A DNA stretch of 20,511 nucleotides from JAPLDB01 sp038230515 (lineage in GTDB: Bacteria; Bacteroidota; Bacteroidia; AKYH767-A; 2013-40CM-41-45). Under the pieces are notes generated by a model, which had not been told where the DNA came from, made no database searches, and saw only the letters and a program-made list of their open reading frames with translations. Below, piece by piece: positions 1 through 6,275 of the stretch; the stretch's first letter is position 1, and every line of letters begins with the position of its first letter. The stretch is taken from contig JBBRND010000050.1 in assembly GCA_038230515.1 (NCBI GenBank), positions 1-20,511 of the forward strand. The letters run 5' to 3'. The position numbers were made by a program, and so were the translations under genes.

Positions 1-1527
1 GCAAACTGGGGAGGTGCCGATTACTGGATTGTAAAAACCGATTCGCTTGGTAACAAACTATGGGATAAAGATTTCGGAGGAACAGATTATGATTTGCTTT
101 ATTCATTGCAGCAAACGGCTGACGGAGGATATATTCTCGGAGGATTTTCTTATTCCGGCATTGGTGGAGACAAGACACAGGCAACGTGGGGAGGTTCTGA
201 TTACTGGATTGTAAAAACCGATTCGCTTGGCAACAAAGAGTGGGATAAGGATTTCGGTGGAACAAATGATGATCAGCTTTATTCATTGCAACAAACGGCT
301 GACGGAGGATATATTCTCGGAGGATGGTCTCAGTCCGGCATTGGCGGAGACAAGACACAGGCAACATGGGGTAGTTGGGATTACTGGATTGTAAAAACCG
401 ATTCGCTCGGCAACAAACAATGGGATAAGGATTTTGGGGGGACAAATATTGAAGACGATTTTGGAAGTGTAGTTCAAACATCCGATGGCGGCTATCTTCT
501 TTGTGGAGATTCATTTTCTCCAATCAGCGGAGATAAAACAGAAAACAATCTTGGCAACAGCCAGGCATGGATTGTAAAAACCGATTCGCTCGGCAATAAA
601 GTGTGGGATAAAACAATTTTCACTACTCCTGAAATAAAAGCATATCCCTTTGCGCTTCAAACCAGAGAAGGTTGCTACGTAGTAGCCGAAGGTTCTATGG
701 CAGGAATTGGCGGCTACAGAACTCAAGCCAATCGGGATACTACAAATGGTTCGCAGGATTACTGGCTTGTAAAATTCTGCGATACCACTTTTCGCGCAGG
801 TTTTACTTCAACTCCAAACCTCTGCCCCGGCACCTGCACCGATTTTGTAAATCTTTCTTTCAATGCAACAAGCTACCAATGGTCTTTCCCCGGAGCCACA
901 CCCGATACAAGCACAGCCACCAACCCAACAAACATTTGCTATGCAAACTCCGGCAGCTACAATGTGCAGTTAGTTGCAACAAATGCAAACGGCAGCGATA
1001 CACTTTTACTTAGTAACTACATTACTGTTTATCCTGCACCTACAGCGCAAGGCATTTCGCAAAGCGGAGATACACTCTTTGCAAATGCAGGAGCAGCAAC
1101 TTATCAGTGGTATTTCAACACTACTATTATTAACGGAGCAACAAATTATTTTTATGTAGCACCACAAAGTGGAGATTACAATGTACTATGTACAGATGCG
1201 AATGGGTGCGAGGTGGAGGCGGCAGTGTTCAACGTGATAGCGGCTGTTCTCCCCTCTCCCTTGGGAGAGGGGTCGGGGGAGAGGTTATATCCGAACCCTG
1301 TCGTTGATAAATTAGAAATCACAGGTTCGTTTCTCAAAGACAAAAAAGAAATAGACATTTCTATTTACAATCTCCTTGGCGAAAAAGTATTGGCTGTTTC
1401 TCCCCTCTCTCTTGGGAGAGGGGTCGGGGGAGAGGCCATTGACTGCGGACTTCTCCCCTCCGGCATGTACTGGCTTGAAATAAATAGTGGAGGGAAAGCT
1501 TTTCGTACTAAATTTGTCAAGCAATGA
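1..1527 (+). CDS. T9SS-exported tandem-repeat protein with PKD and Ig-like domains (5' partial)
   Basis: The reading frame is open from the first base, so the true start lies upstream; 508 codons are visible. The N-terminal half is built from 60-residue repeats with the core WIVKTDSLGNK and a following QTADGGYILGG segment, a repeat type common in Bacteroidota secreted proteins and probably a beta-propeller. About nt 784-1040 encode a PKD-like domain (NLCPGTCTDF, YQWSFPGATP, SGSYNVQLVATN). Nt 1041-1245 encode an Ig-like domain (SGDTLFANAG, YQWYFN, GDYNVLCTDANGCEVEA). The end from LYPNPVVDKLEI to FRTKFVKQ is a T9SS type A sorting domain, so the protein should cross the outer membrane by T9SS and be processed or anchored there. 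Two copies of a GC-rich palindrome are embedded in frame, one just before the YPNP motif and one inside the sorting domain. It heads a row of four similar genes. The function of the repeat head is unknown, and adhesion is only a guess. Confidence 0.9.
   Translation, partial: ANWGGADYWIVKTDSLGNKLWDKDFGGTDYDLLYSLQQTADGGYILGGFSYSGIGGDKTQATWGGSDYWIVKTDSLGNKEWDKDFGGTNDDQLYSLQQTADGGYILGGWSQSGIGGDKTQATWGSWDYWIVKTDSLGNKQWDKDFGGTNIEDDFGSVVQTSDGGYLLCGDSFSPISGDKTENNLGNSQAWIVKTDSLGNKVWDKTIFTTPEIKAYPFALQTREGCYVVAEGSMAGIGGYRTQANRDTTNGSQDYWLVKFCDTTFRAGFTSTPNLCPGTCTDFVNLSFNATSYQWSFPGATPDTSTATNPTNICYANSGSYNVQLVATNANGSDTLLLSNYITVYPAPTAQGISQSGDTLFANAGAATYQWYFNTTIINGATNYFYVAPQSGDYNVLCTDANGCEVEAAVFNVIAAVLPSPLGEGSGERLYPNPVVDKLEITGSFLKDKKEIDISIYNLLGEKVLAVSPLSLGRGVGGEAIDCGLLPSGMYWLEINSGGKAFRTKFVKQ
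25..762 (+). repeat. Coding tandem repeat, 180-bp unit, four copies visible
   Basis: Units begin with tggattgtaaaaaccgattc at 25, 205, 385 and 568, giving spacings of 180, 180 and 183 bp. The fourth unit is degenerate and about 195 bp long, ending at the next TGG at 763. The first two units are nearly identical at DNA level; the later ones diverge progressively. The bases before 25 are the tail of another unit, so the array continues to the left of the window. The pattern fits recent unit duplication within the gene, with the copy next to the PKD domain the oldest or least homogenised. Confidence 0.9.
1249..1284 (+). repeat. GC-rich palindromic element, copy 1, in frame in the CDS
   Basis: This 36-bp sequence contains the perfect 10-bp inverted repeat CCCCTCTCCC / GGGAGAGGGG around TT (1251-1272), followed by a second GGGGAG that could also pair with the left arm. 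It is read as LPSPLGEGSGER and sits exactly between the Ig-like domain and the YPNP start of the sorting domain. Paralogous cassettes in the next genes have no counterpart here, which suggests insertion. Its base composition (all purine or pyrimidine runs, very GC-rich) is unlike the surrounding gene. Confidence 0.85.
1400..1435 (+). repeat. GC-rich palindromic element, copy 2, in frame in the CDS
   Basis: It is identical to the copy at 1249-1284 except for one base in the left arm, which turns one stem pair into a G-T wobble. It lies in the same orientation but is read in a different codon phase (SPLSLGRGVGGE instead of LPSPLGEGSGER). It occupies the variable loop of the sorting domain between NLLGEKVLAV and the LPSGMYWLE motif, where the paralogs carry other low-complexity insertions. 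Confidence 0.85.
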
Positions 1528-1533
1528 AATAGT

Positions 1534-1599
1534 CAATTGGGTTAATTAAGTTGATTAAGAAAGCAACCGGATTTCTTCAATTAACTTAATCAACTCAAT
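1534..1599. repeat. Long AT-rich intergenic inverted repeat
   Basis: The left arm 1534-1562 and right arm 1572-1599 can form a hairpin of about 25 bp, with one bulged base, one A-C mismatch and a few G-U pairs, around the loop gcaaccgga. It separates the stop at 1527 from the start at 1622. There is no T run after it, so a simple intrinsic terminator is not certain; a processing or attenuation site between the co-directional genes is equally possible. The motif AACTTAATTAAC recurs in the next two or three gaps. Confidence 0.6.
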
Positions 1600-1621
1600 C
1601 AATTCAGTCAACTAACTTCCG

Positions 1622-3136
1622 ATGAAAAAAACTCTACTCGTTCTTCTTCTCAGCTTCTCCTTCGTAATTTATAATTCGGTAAAAGCACAAATCATTTGCA
1701 TTTACTGTTACGAGCAGAATGATTCCATCAGCCAGAATGTAACCAACATGATATTGAATGGTGGTTTCGAAAATACAAACTGCCTTCCGAATATTTATTC
1801 AAGTTCCTTTTGTCCCAATTCAAATTATTATTCCTGCTCGCTTCCTGACTGGACATGCACCGGTGGCGGCACTGCAACGTATGTGAGCATTGATGATTAC
1901 ACATTCACACAAGTTGCTGATGGAAACAACGGAGTGTATCTCGGCAACGGTAGCAGCGCCATGGCGTGTTCTACAACATTCAATGATACTTCCTGCCTTG
2001 GCGTAACCAACTGCGAGGTGCTGAATATTCCTACAGGTTATCCAACTAATGATCCAACCTATGGTGGCACAACGGGAGTTAGCATTGAGCAAACAGTTTC
2101 AGGTCTTACACCGGGTGCAACTTATGTGCTGGAGTTTTGGGCGGGAGGCGAACCGCAATCGCATGGATGGATGGATCCCGGAGTGTTTGCAGTAGATGTA
2201 GGTTTCGGAAAAACTTATTTGCGCTGCAAACCCACTTGTCCCGGTTGCATCGGCACGAGATATTTAATTGAGTTTAATGCAACGTCCACTTCGCACACTA
2301 TCCGCTTCACCAATTGGGGACACATTTGTATTCCATGCACCGAAGTTATTTTAGACAATGTAAGGTTATACACACTTGCAGAATTATCTCCATCCGTTCC
2401 GCCATGTGCGGGAGTAAATCCGGTTGCGCTGTTTAATGCAGTGCATCACATCTGCCCTGGCACATGCACTGATTTTACAAACCTATCTGTAAACGGAATT
2501 TCCTATCAATGGACATTCGTGGGAGCAACTCCTTCAGTAAGCACGGATGTAAATCCAACAAACGTTTGTTACAACTCTCCGGGCACTTATGATGTGCAAC
2601 TGATTGCAACAAACGGAAACGGAAGTGATACTCTTCTTCTTCCAAATTATATTACGGTGTACCCCTACCCTGCCCCGCAAGGAATTTCGCAGAGCGGAGA
2701 TACGCTCATTGCAAATGCAGGAGCAGTAACTTATCAGTGGTATCATGGAGGAGTTCTTATTCCCGGAGCAACGGATTATTTTTATGTGGCAACAGAAAGC
2801 GGAGATTACAACGTAGCTGCCTCTGATGCGAACAACTGCCAGGTGGAAGCTGCTATCTTTGATGTGGTGGCTGCGCAGTTTGAAGTTTCAGGTTTAAGGT
2901 TTGAAGTTTATCCTAATCCCGTAGTTGATAAATGCACGATTCACAATTCGCAATTCGCGATGGGAGCAGCAGTAAAAATTGCAGTGTATAATATACTTGG
3001 AGTGGCTGTTCAATCAGAAATCAGGAATCAGGAATCAGAAATGAACGTTGATGTTTCATCGTTGCCTTCAGGAGCATATTGGCTCGAAGTTTCTTCAGAT
3101 GGAAAAATTGGTCGCACCACTTTTGTGAAACAATAA
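1622..3136 (+). CDS. Secreted Cys-rich jelly-roll-like protein with PKD, Ig-like and T9SS domains (paralog 1 of 3)
   Basis: A signal peptide (residues 1-22, ending SVKA|Q) is followed almost at once by CIYC (C26, C29) in the motif CIYCYEQNDSIS. Residues 30-262 form a cysteine-rich beta domain with LNGGFE, LPDWTCTGGG, SIEQTVSGLTPGATYVLEF and VILDNVRLY. These resemble DUF642 or CBM4_9-type galactose-binding-like jelly rolls, so sugar or cell-wall binding is a reasonable inference but not shown. Then come a PKD-like domain (about 268-348), an Ig-like domain (349-423) and a T9SS type A sorting domain from YPNP at 430 to the end FVKQ. The ATG at 1622 is the only start that gives the signal peptide. 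It lies 94 nt after the upstream gene and 31 nt before its closest paralog. Three short low-complexity insertions sit in or before the sorting domain. Confidence 0.9.
   Translation: MKKTLLVLLLSFSFVIYNSVKAQIICIYCYEQNDSISQNVTNMILNGGFENTNCLPNIYSSSFCPNSNYYSCSLPDWTCTGGGTATYVSIDDYTFTQVADGNNGVYLGNGSSAMACSTTFNDTSCLGVTNCEVLNIPTGYPTNDPTYGGTTGVSIEQTVSGLTPGATYVLEFWAGGEPQSHGWMDPGVFAVDVGFGKTYLRCKPTCPGCIGTRYLIEFNATSTSHTIRFTNWGHICIPCTEVILDNVRLYTLAELSPSVPPCAGVNPVALFNAVHHICPGTCTDFTNLSVNGISYQWTFVGATPSVSTDVNPTNVCYNSPGTYDVQLIATNGNGSDTLLLPNYITVYPYPAPQGISQSGDTLIANAGAVTYQWYHGGVLIPGATDYFYVATESGDYNVAASDANNCQVEAAIFDVVAAQFEVSGLRFEVYPNPVVDKCTIHNSQFAMGAAVKIAVYNILGVAVQSEIRNQESEMNVDVSSLPSGAYWLEVSSDGKIGRTTFVKQ
2876..2909 (+). 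repeat. In-frame low-complexity repeat before the sorting domain
   Basis: GTTTGAAGTTT occurs twice (2878-2888 and 2899-2909), separated by the similar caggtttaag. It is read as QFEVSGLRFEV directly before YPNP. The equivalent linkers in the neighbouring paralogs hold different sequence. Confidence 0.75.
2935..2960 (+). repeat. In-frame CACAATTCGCAATTCG-type repeat
   Basis: Three degenerate copies of an 8-9 bp unit (GATTCAC, AATTCGC, AATTCGC) are read as TIHNSQFA inside the sorting domain. The same element recurs at the homologous position of the next gene (4493-4518). Confidence 0.7.
3014..3040 (+). repeat. In-frame ATCAGGA repeat in the sorting-domain loop
   Basis: The unit TCAGGAA/TCAGAAA is repeated four times in tandem and read as SEIRNQESE. 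It lies in the variable loop between NILGVAVQ and the LPSGAYWLE motif. A decayed version is at the same place in the next gene (4572-4598). Confidence 0.75.
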
Positions 3137-3143
3137 TACATTG

Positions 3144-3160
3144 TCAACTTAATTACCCTA
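3144..3160. repeat. Intergenic AACTTAATTA motif
   Basis: TCAACTTAATTACCCTA fills half of the 31-nt gap between two paralogs. It matches the inverted-repeat arms at 1534-1599 and the gap at 4703-4738. Confidence 0.5.
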
Positions 3161-3167
3161 AACCCAA

Positions 3168-4694
3168 ATGAAAAAAATACTACTTGTTTTCATTCTTCAA
3201 TTTTCAATCTTCTATCTGCAATCTACTTCCGCGCAGGTTGTCTGCATTTTCTGTTATGATCAAAATGATTCAATCAGTCACGGAGTAAATAATCTTTTAC
3301 TCAATGGTGGCTTTGAAGCTCCTTCCTGCACGAGCGGAAGTTTCTGTCCACTATCAACTTATTACATGTGCGACATTCCAAACTGGACTTGCACCGGTGG
3401 TGGCACTTCTACTTATGCGCAGGTCTTTGATGTAGCAGGCGCATGGTATGGTTCGTTCCTCTCCGAAATTATAGAGGGAACTTATGCAGTTTACATGGGC
3501 AATTTTTATTGCGATGCATGTTCTCCAAACATGAGTGATACTTCCTGCTTGATAAATGTTGATTGCACAGTAACAGGTATTCCTGCCGGTTATCCTTTTA
3601 ATCCTGATCCCACTTATGGCGGCAGCACAGGTGTTAGCATAGAACAAACCGTGAATGGTTTGATGCCTGGCAATACCTACGTGCTTGAGTTTTGGGCTGG
3701 CGGAGAATACGATGGCGTTACTCCATTAGGATTATTTGCTGTTGATGTTGGGTTTGGATATACCTTTTTAAGAGACAAGGCAACTAACATTGGCGACATC
3801 GGAACACGATACATTATTGAGTTCAATGCAGTTTCTACTTCTCACACCATTAAGTTTACCAACTGGGGACACATCGGCAATTCTGCCACGGAGCTTGTGC
3901 TCGATGATGTAAAGCTGTACACTCTTGCTGATCTTGACACTTCTGTTGCGCCATGTGTAGGAGCAAACATCAATGCGTTATTCAATGCGCCACATCACAT
4001 ATGTCCGGGTACCTGCACTAATTTCACCAACCTTTCAACAAATGCCACTTCTTACCAATGGGCATTTCCGGGAGCAACTCCTTCAGTAAGTACCGATGCA
4101 GATCCAACAAACATTTGCTACAACACTCCGGGAAATTATGCGGTAACTCTTATTGCAAGTAATACAACACAAAGCGATACACTTACGCTGAATAATTACA
4201 TTAATGTTTATCCTTATCCGCCACCACAAGGAATTGCACAAAGCGGAGATACGCTGATTGCAAATCAGGGAGCGGTATCTTATCAGTGGTATCATGGTGG
4301 GAATCTTATTCCGGGTGCAACAGATTATTTTTATGTAGCAACTGAAGGTGGTGATTACAACGTAGTAGCCACCGATGCAAACAATTGCGAAGTGGAAGCA
4401 GCGATCTTTGATGTGGTGGCGGGAATAGGCGCAGCAGTAAGCAGCGGCAGTATGCAACTGAAAATCTATCCCAATCCGGTGGCTGATAAATGCACAATTC
4501 ATAATTCACAATTCACGATGGGAGCAGCCGTAACAATTACCGTTTTCAATATCCTGGGAGTAGTTGTTCAATCAGAACTCAGGAATAAAAAAGCAGAAAT
4601 GAGCGTTGATGTTTCATCGTTGCCTTCAGGAGCATATTGGCTCGAAGTTTCTTCTGATGAAAAAATTGGTCGTACTACGTTTGTGAAACAGTAA
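3168..4694 (+). CDS. Secreted Cys-rich jelly-roll-like protein with PKD, Ig-like and T9SS domains (paralog 2 of 3)
   Basis: It has the same architecture as the gene before it. A signal peptide runs from MKKILLVFIL to SAQ, followed by CIFC (C26, C29) in CIFCYDQNDSIS. The cysteine-rich DUF642/CBM-like head spans about 30-265 (LNGGFE, IPNWTCTGGG, SIEQTVNGLMPGNTYVLEFWAGGE, LVLDDVKLY). A PKD-like domain (270-350), an Ig-like domain (351-424) and a sorting domain from YPNP at 434 follow. The head aligns with paralogs 1 and 3 along its length, including WTCTGGG and NWGH. DNA around 4246-4290 is nearly identical to 5820-5866 in paralog 3. In contrast, the sorting domain is nearly identical to that of paralog 1, including a run at about 4607-4653. 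The cassette therefore has mixed affinities, as expected from gene conversion. Ligand unknown. Confidence 0.9.
   Translation: MKKILLVFILQFSIFYLQSTSAQVVCIFCYDQNDSISHGVNNLLLNGGFEAPSCTSGSFCPLSTYYMCDIPNWTCTGGGTSTYAQVFDVAGAWYGSFLSEIIEGTYAVYMGNFYCDACSPNMSDTSCLINVDCTVTGIPAGYPFNPDPTYGGSTGVSIEQTVNGLMPGNTYVLEFWAGGEYDGVTPLGLFAVDVGFGYTFLRDKATNIGDIGTRYIIEFNAVSTSHTIKFTNWGHIGNSATELVLDDVKLYTLADLDTSVAPCVGANINALFNAPHHICPGTCTNFTNLSTNATSYQWAFPGATPSVSTDADPTNICYNTPGNYAVTLIASNTTQSDTLTLNNYINVYPYPPPQGIAQSGDTLIANQGAVSYQWYHGGNLIPGATDYFYVATEGGDYNVVATDANNCEVEAAIFDVVAGIGAAVSSGSMQLKIYPNPVADKCTIHNSQFTMGAAVTITVFNILGVVVQSELRNKKAEMSVDVSSLPSGAYWLEVSSDEKIGRTTFVKQ
3196..3224 (+). repeat. Possible low-complexity repeat inside the signal peptide
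   Basis: TTCAATTTTCAATCTTC followed by TATCTGCAATCT is a degenerate 8-bp tandem pattern, read as LQFSIFYLQS in the hydrophobic core. It resembles the repeats in the sorting domains, but a signal peptide is itself low in complexity, so chance is possible. Confidence 0.35.
4493..4518 (+). repeat. In-frame CACAATTCATAATTCAC-type repeat
   Basis: This is the homologue of the element at 2935-2960 and is read as TIHNSQFT within the sorting domain. Units of 8-9 bp (CACAATT, CATAATT, CACAATT) are clearer here than in the other copy. Confidence 0.7.
4572..4598 (+). repeat. Decayed ATCAGGA repeat in the sorting-domain loop
   Basis: TCAGAACTCAGGAATAAAAA followed by agcagaa corresponds to the cleaner repeat at 3014-3040 and is read as SELRNKKAE. 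The comparison shows how such a loop insertion degenerates while the frame stays open. Confidence 0.6.
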
Positions 4695-4702
4695 CCGATT
4701 TA

Positions 4703-4738
4703 CTGAGCTAACTTAATTAACCCAATTAACCAATTACC
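4703..4738. repeat. Intergenic TTAATTAACCCAATTAACC repeat
   Basis: Tandem AATTAACC-type units (taacttaattaacccaatta and so on) fill the whole 45-nt gap before the start at 4740. They match one arm of the inverted repeat at 1534-1599. No Shine-Dalgarno sequence is visible. Confidence 0.55.
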
Positions 4739-4739
4739 A

Positions 4740-6263
4740 ATGAAAAAATCTCTACTCTTCTTCGCATTGTGTTTTACACTTTGTCATTTATCAATGGCAC
4801 AGGTTGTTTGTATCATGTGTTACGATCAGAATGATTCCATCAGCACCGGAGTAAATAATTTTATTCTGAACGGAGGTTTCGAAAACAGCAATTGCGCACC
4901 GGGATATATTCTTGATGTATTCTGCCCCAACTCATCTTACTATTCATGCGATCTTGATAACTGGACTTGCACCGGAGGTGGCACCAGCACGTATGTGTGC
5001 CTGTTTGATACAACACCGGGTACGCGCTCCACTGTAGTAGAAGGAAACCGAGCTGCTTACATGGGAAATTATTTTTGCAATCCGTGCTCGGCTACAGTTG
5101 ATGATACTTCATGCTTCGTGACTACGGATTGTGAACTCACCGGAATTCCAGTGGGCTATCCTACTCACGATCCAACTTATGGAGGCAACTTGGGAGTAAG
5201 TATTGAACAAGTTGTTAACGGCTTACTTCCCGGCAATACCTACGTTTTAGAATTTTGGGCTGGTGGAGAAAACAATGCAAACTATTTTATCAATCCCGGA
5301 ATGTTTGGTGTTGATGTTGGCTTTGGATATAATCTTTTGAGATGTCATCAAACTCCTTATCCGGGGGGCGTTGGTACCAGATATATTGTTGAGTTTAATG
5401 CAGTGTCAACTTCAGATACAATAAAGTTCACAAGCTGGGGTCATGTTTGCTCCTCCTGCACTGAACTGGTTTTGGATGATGTGCGCTTGTATCCACTTGC
5501 AGATTTGAATCCATCAGTTCCGCCTTGCGCTGGGGCTACTATCAATGCTTTATTCAATGCACCTCATCATATCTGTCCCGGGACTTGTACAAACTTCACA
5601 AACCTTTCTGTGAATGCAACTTCTTATCAATGGACATTTGCAGGAGCGACTCCTTCAGTCAGCACCGATGCCAATCCAACGAACGTTTGTTATAACACAC
5701 CGGGAAATTATGCGGTAACTCTTATTGCGAGCAATGCAACCGCAAGCGATACGCTAACACTTAATAATTATATTACTGTTTATCCTTATCCTGCACCACA
5801 AGGAATTGCACAAAGCGGAGATACGCTGATTGCAAATCAGGGAGCGGTATCTTATCAGTGGTATCATGGAGGCAATCTTATTCCGGGCGCAACGGATTAT
5901 TTTTATGTAGCAACGGAAAGCGGTGATTACAATGTAGTAGCAACCGATGCAAACAACTGCGAAGTAGAAGCAGCGATCTTTGATGTAGTTGCGGGAGTAT
6001 CGTCAACAGTTTACGGTTTACAGTTTACAGTTTATCCAAATCCGGTTGGAGATAAACTGGAAATTAGAAGTTGGAACCTAGAAGCGGCCGCAAGCATTTC
6101 AATTTACAATCTACTTGGTGAAAAGGTTATGGCTTTTAAAAGACAAGCAAAGAGTCAGAATCAACCTGCTCCCATTAATGTTTCGCAACTTCCTTCAGGT
6201 TCATACCTGCTTGAAGTTTCTTCTGATGGAAAAACAGGTCGCACAACTTTTGTTAAGCAATAG
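4740..6263 (+). CDS. Secreted Cys-rich jelly-roll-like protein with PKD, Ig-like and T9SS domains (paralog 3 of 3)
   Basis: The signal peptide is residues 1-20 (MKKSLLFFAL to LSMA|Q), followed by CIMC (C24, C27) in CIMCYDQNDSIS. The cysteine-rich DUF642/CBM-like head spans about 28-262 (LNGGFE, LDNWTCTGGG, SIEQVVNGLLPGNTYVLEF, ELVLDDVRLY). Then come a PKD-like domain (269-349), an Ig-like domain (350-422) and a sorting domain from YPNP at 432 to FVKQ. The PKD and Ig-like part is closest to paralog 2. The sorting domain is of another subtype (DKLEIRSWNLE, NLLGEKVMAF) that resembles the first gene of the cluster rather than paralogs 1 and 2. It is followed after only 12 nt by the kelch gene, so co-transcription is likely. 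The cysteines may form disulfides after export; the ligand is unknown. Confidence 0.9.
   Translation: MKKSLLFFALCFTLCHLSMAQVVCIMCYDQNDSISTGVNNFILNGGFENSNCAPGYILDVFCPNSSYYSCDLDNWTCTGGGTSTYVCLFDTTPGTRSTVVEGNRAAYMGNYFCNPCSATVDDTSCFVTTDCELTGIPVGYPTHDPTYGGNLGVSIEQVVNGLLPGNTYVLEFWAGGENNANYFINPGMFGVDVGFGYNLLRCHQTPYPGGVGTRYIVEFNAVSTSDTIKFTSWGHVCSSCTELVLDDVRLYPLADLNPSVPPCAGATINALFNAPHHICPGTCTNFTNLSVNATSYQWTFAGATPSVSTDANPTNVCYNTPGNYAVTLIASNATASDTLTLNNYITVYPYPAPQGIAQSGDTLIANQGAVSYQWYHGGNLIPGATDYFYVATESGDYNVVATDANNCEVEAAIFDVVAGVSSTVYGLQFTVYPNPVGDKLEIRSWNLEAAASISIYNLLGEKVMAFKRQAKSQNQPAPINVSQLPSGSYLLEVSSDGKTGRTTFVKQ
6006..6033 (+). repeat. In-frame ACAGTTT/ACGGTTT repeat before the sorting domain
   Basis: Four units of 7 bp (ACAGTTT, ACGGTTT, ACAGTTT, ACAGTTT) are read as TVYGLQFTV immediately before YPNP. 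The position is the same as the repeat at 2876-2909 but the unit differs. Confidence 0.8.
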
Positions 6264-6275
6264 TTTTCCAATCGC

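Noticed and set aside
25..762. Regular 180-bp periodicity as a possible CRISPR or satellite array
   Set aside because: The whole unit is repeated, not short repeats with unique spacers, and the frame is open with a conserved protein pattern throughout; it is a coding tandem repeat.
1249..1284. GC-rich hairpin as a transcription terminator
   Set aside because: It lies inside a continuing coding frame, has no T run after it, and a second copy occurs further along the same gene.
4083..4502. Open minus-strand frame of 139 codons
   Set aside because: It lies wholly within the PKD/Ig-like/sorting part of a well-supported plus-strand gene, is rich in Cys, Ile and Arg in a way typical of an antisense shadow, and has no recognisable domain.
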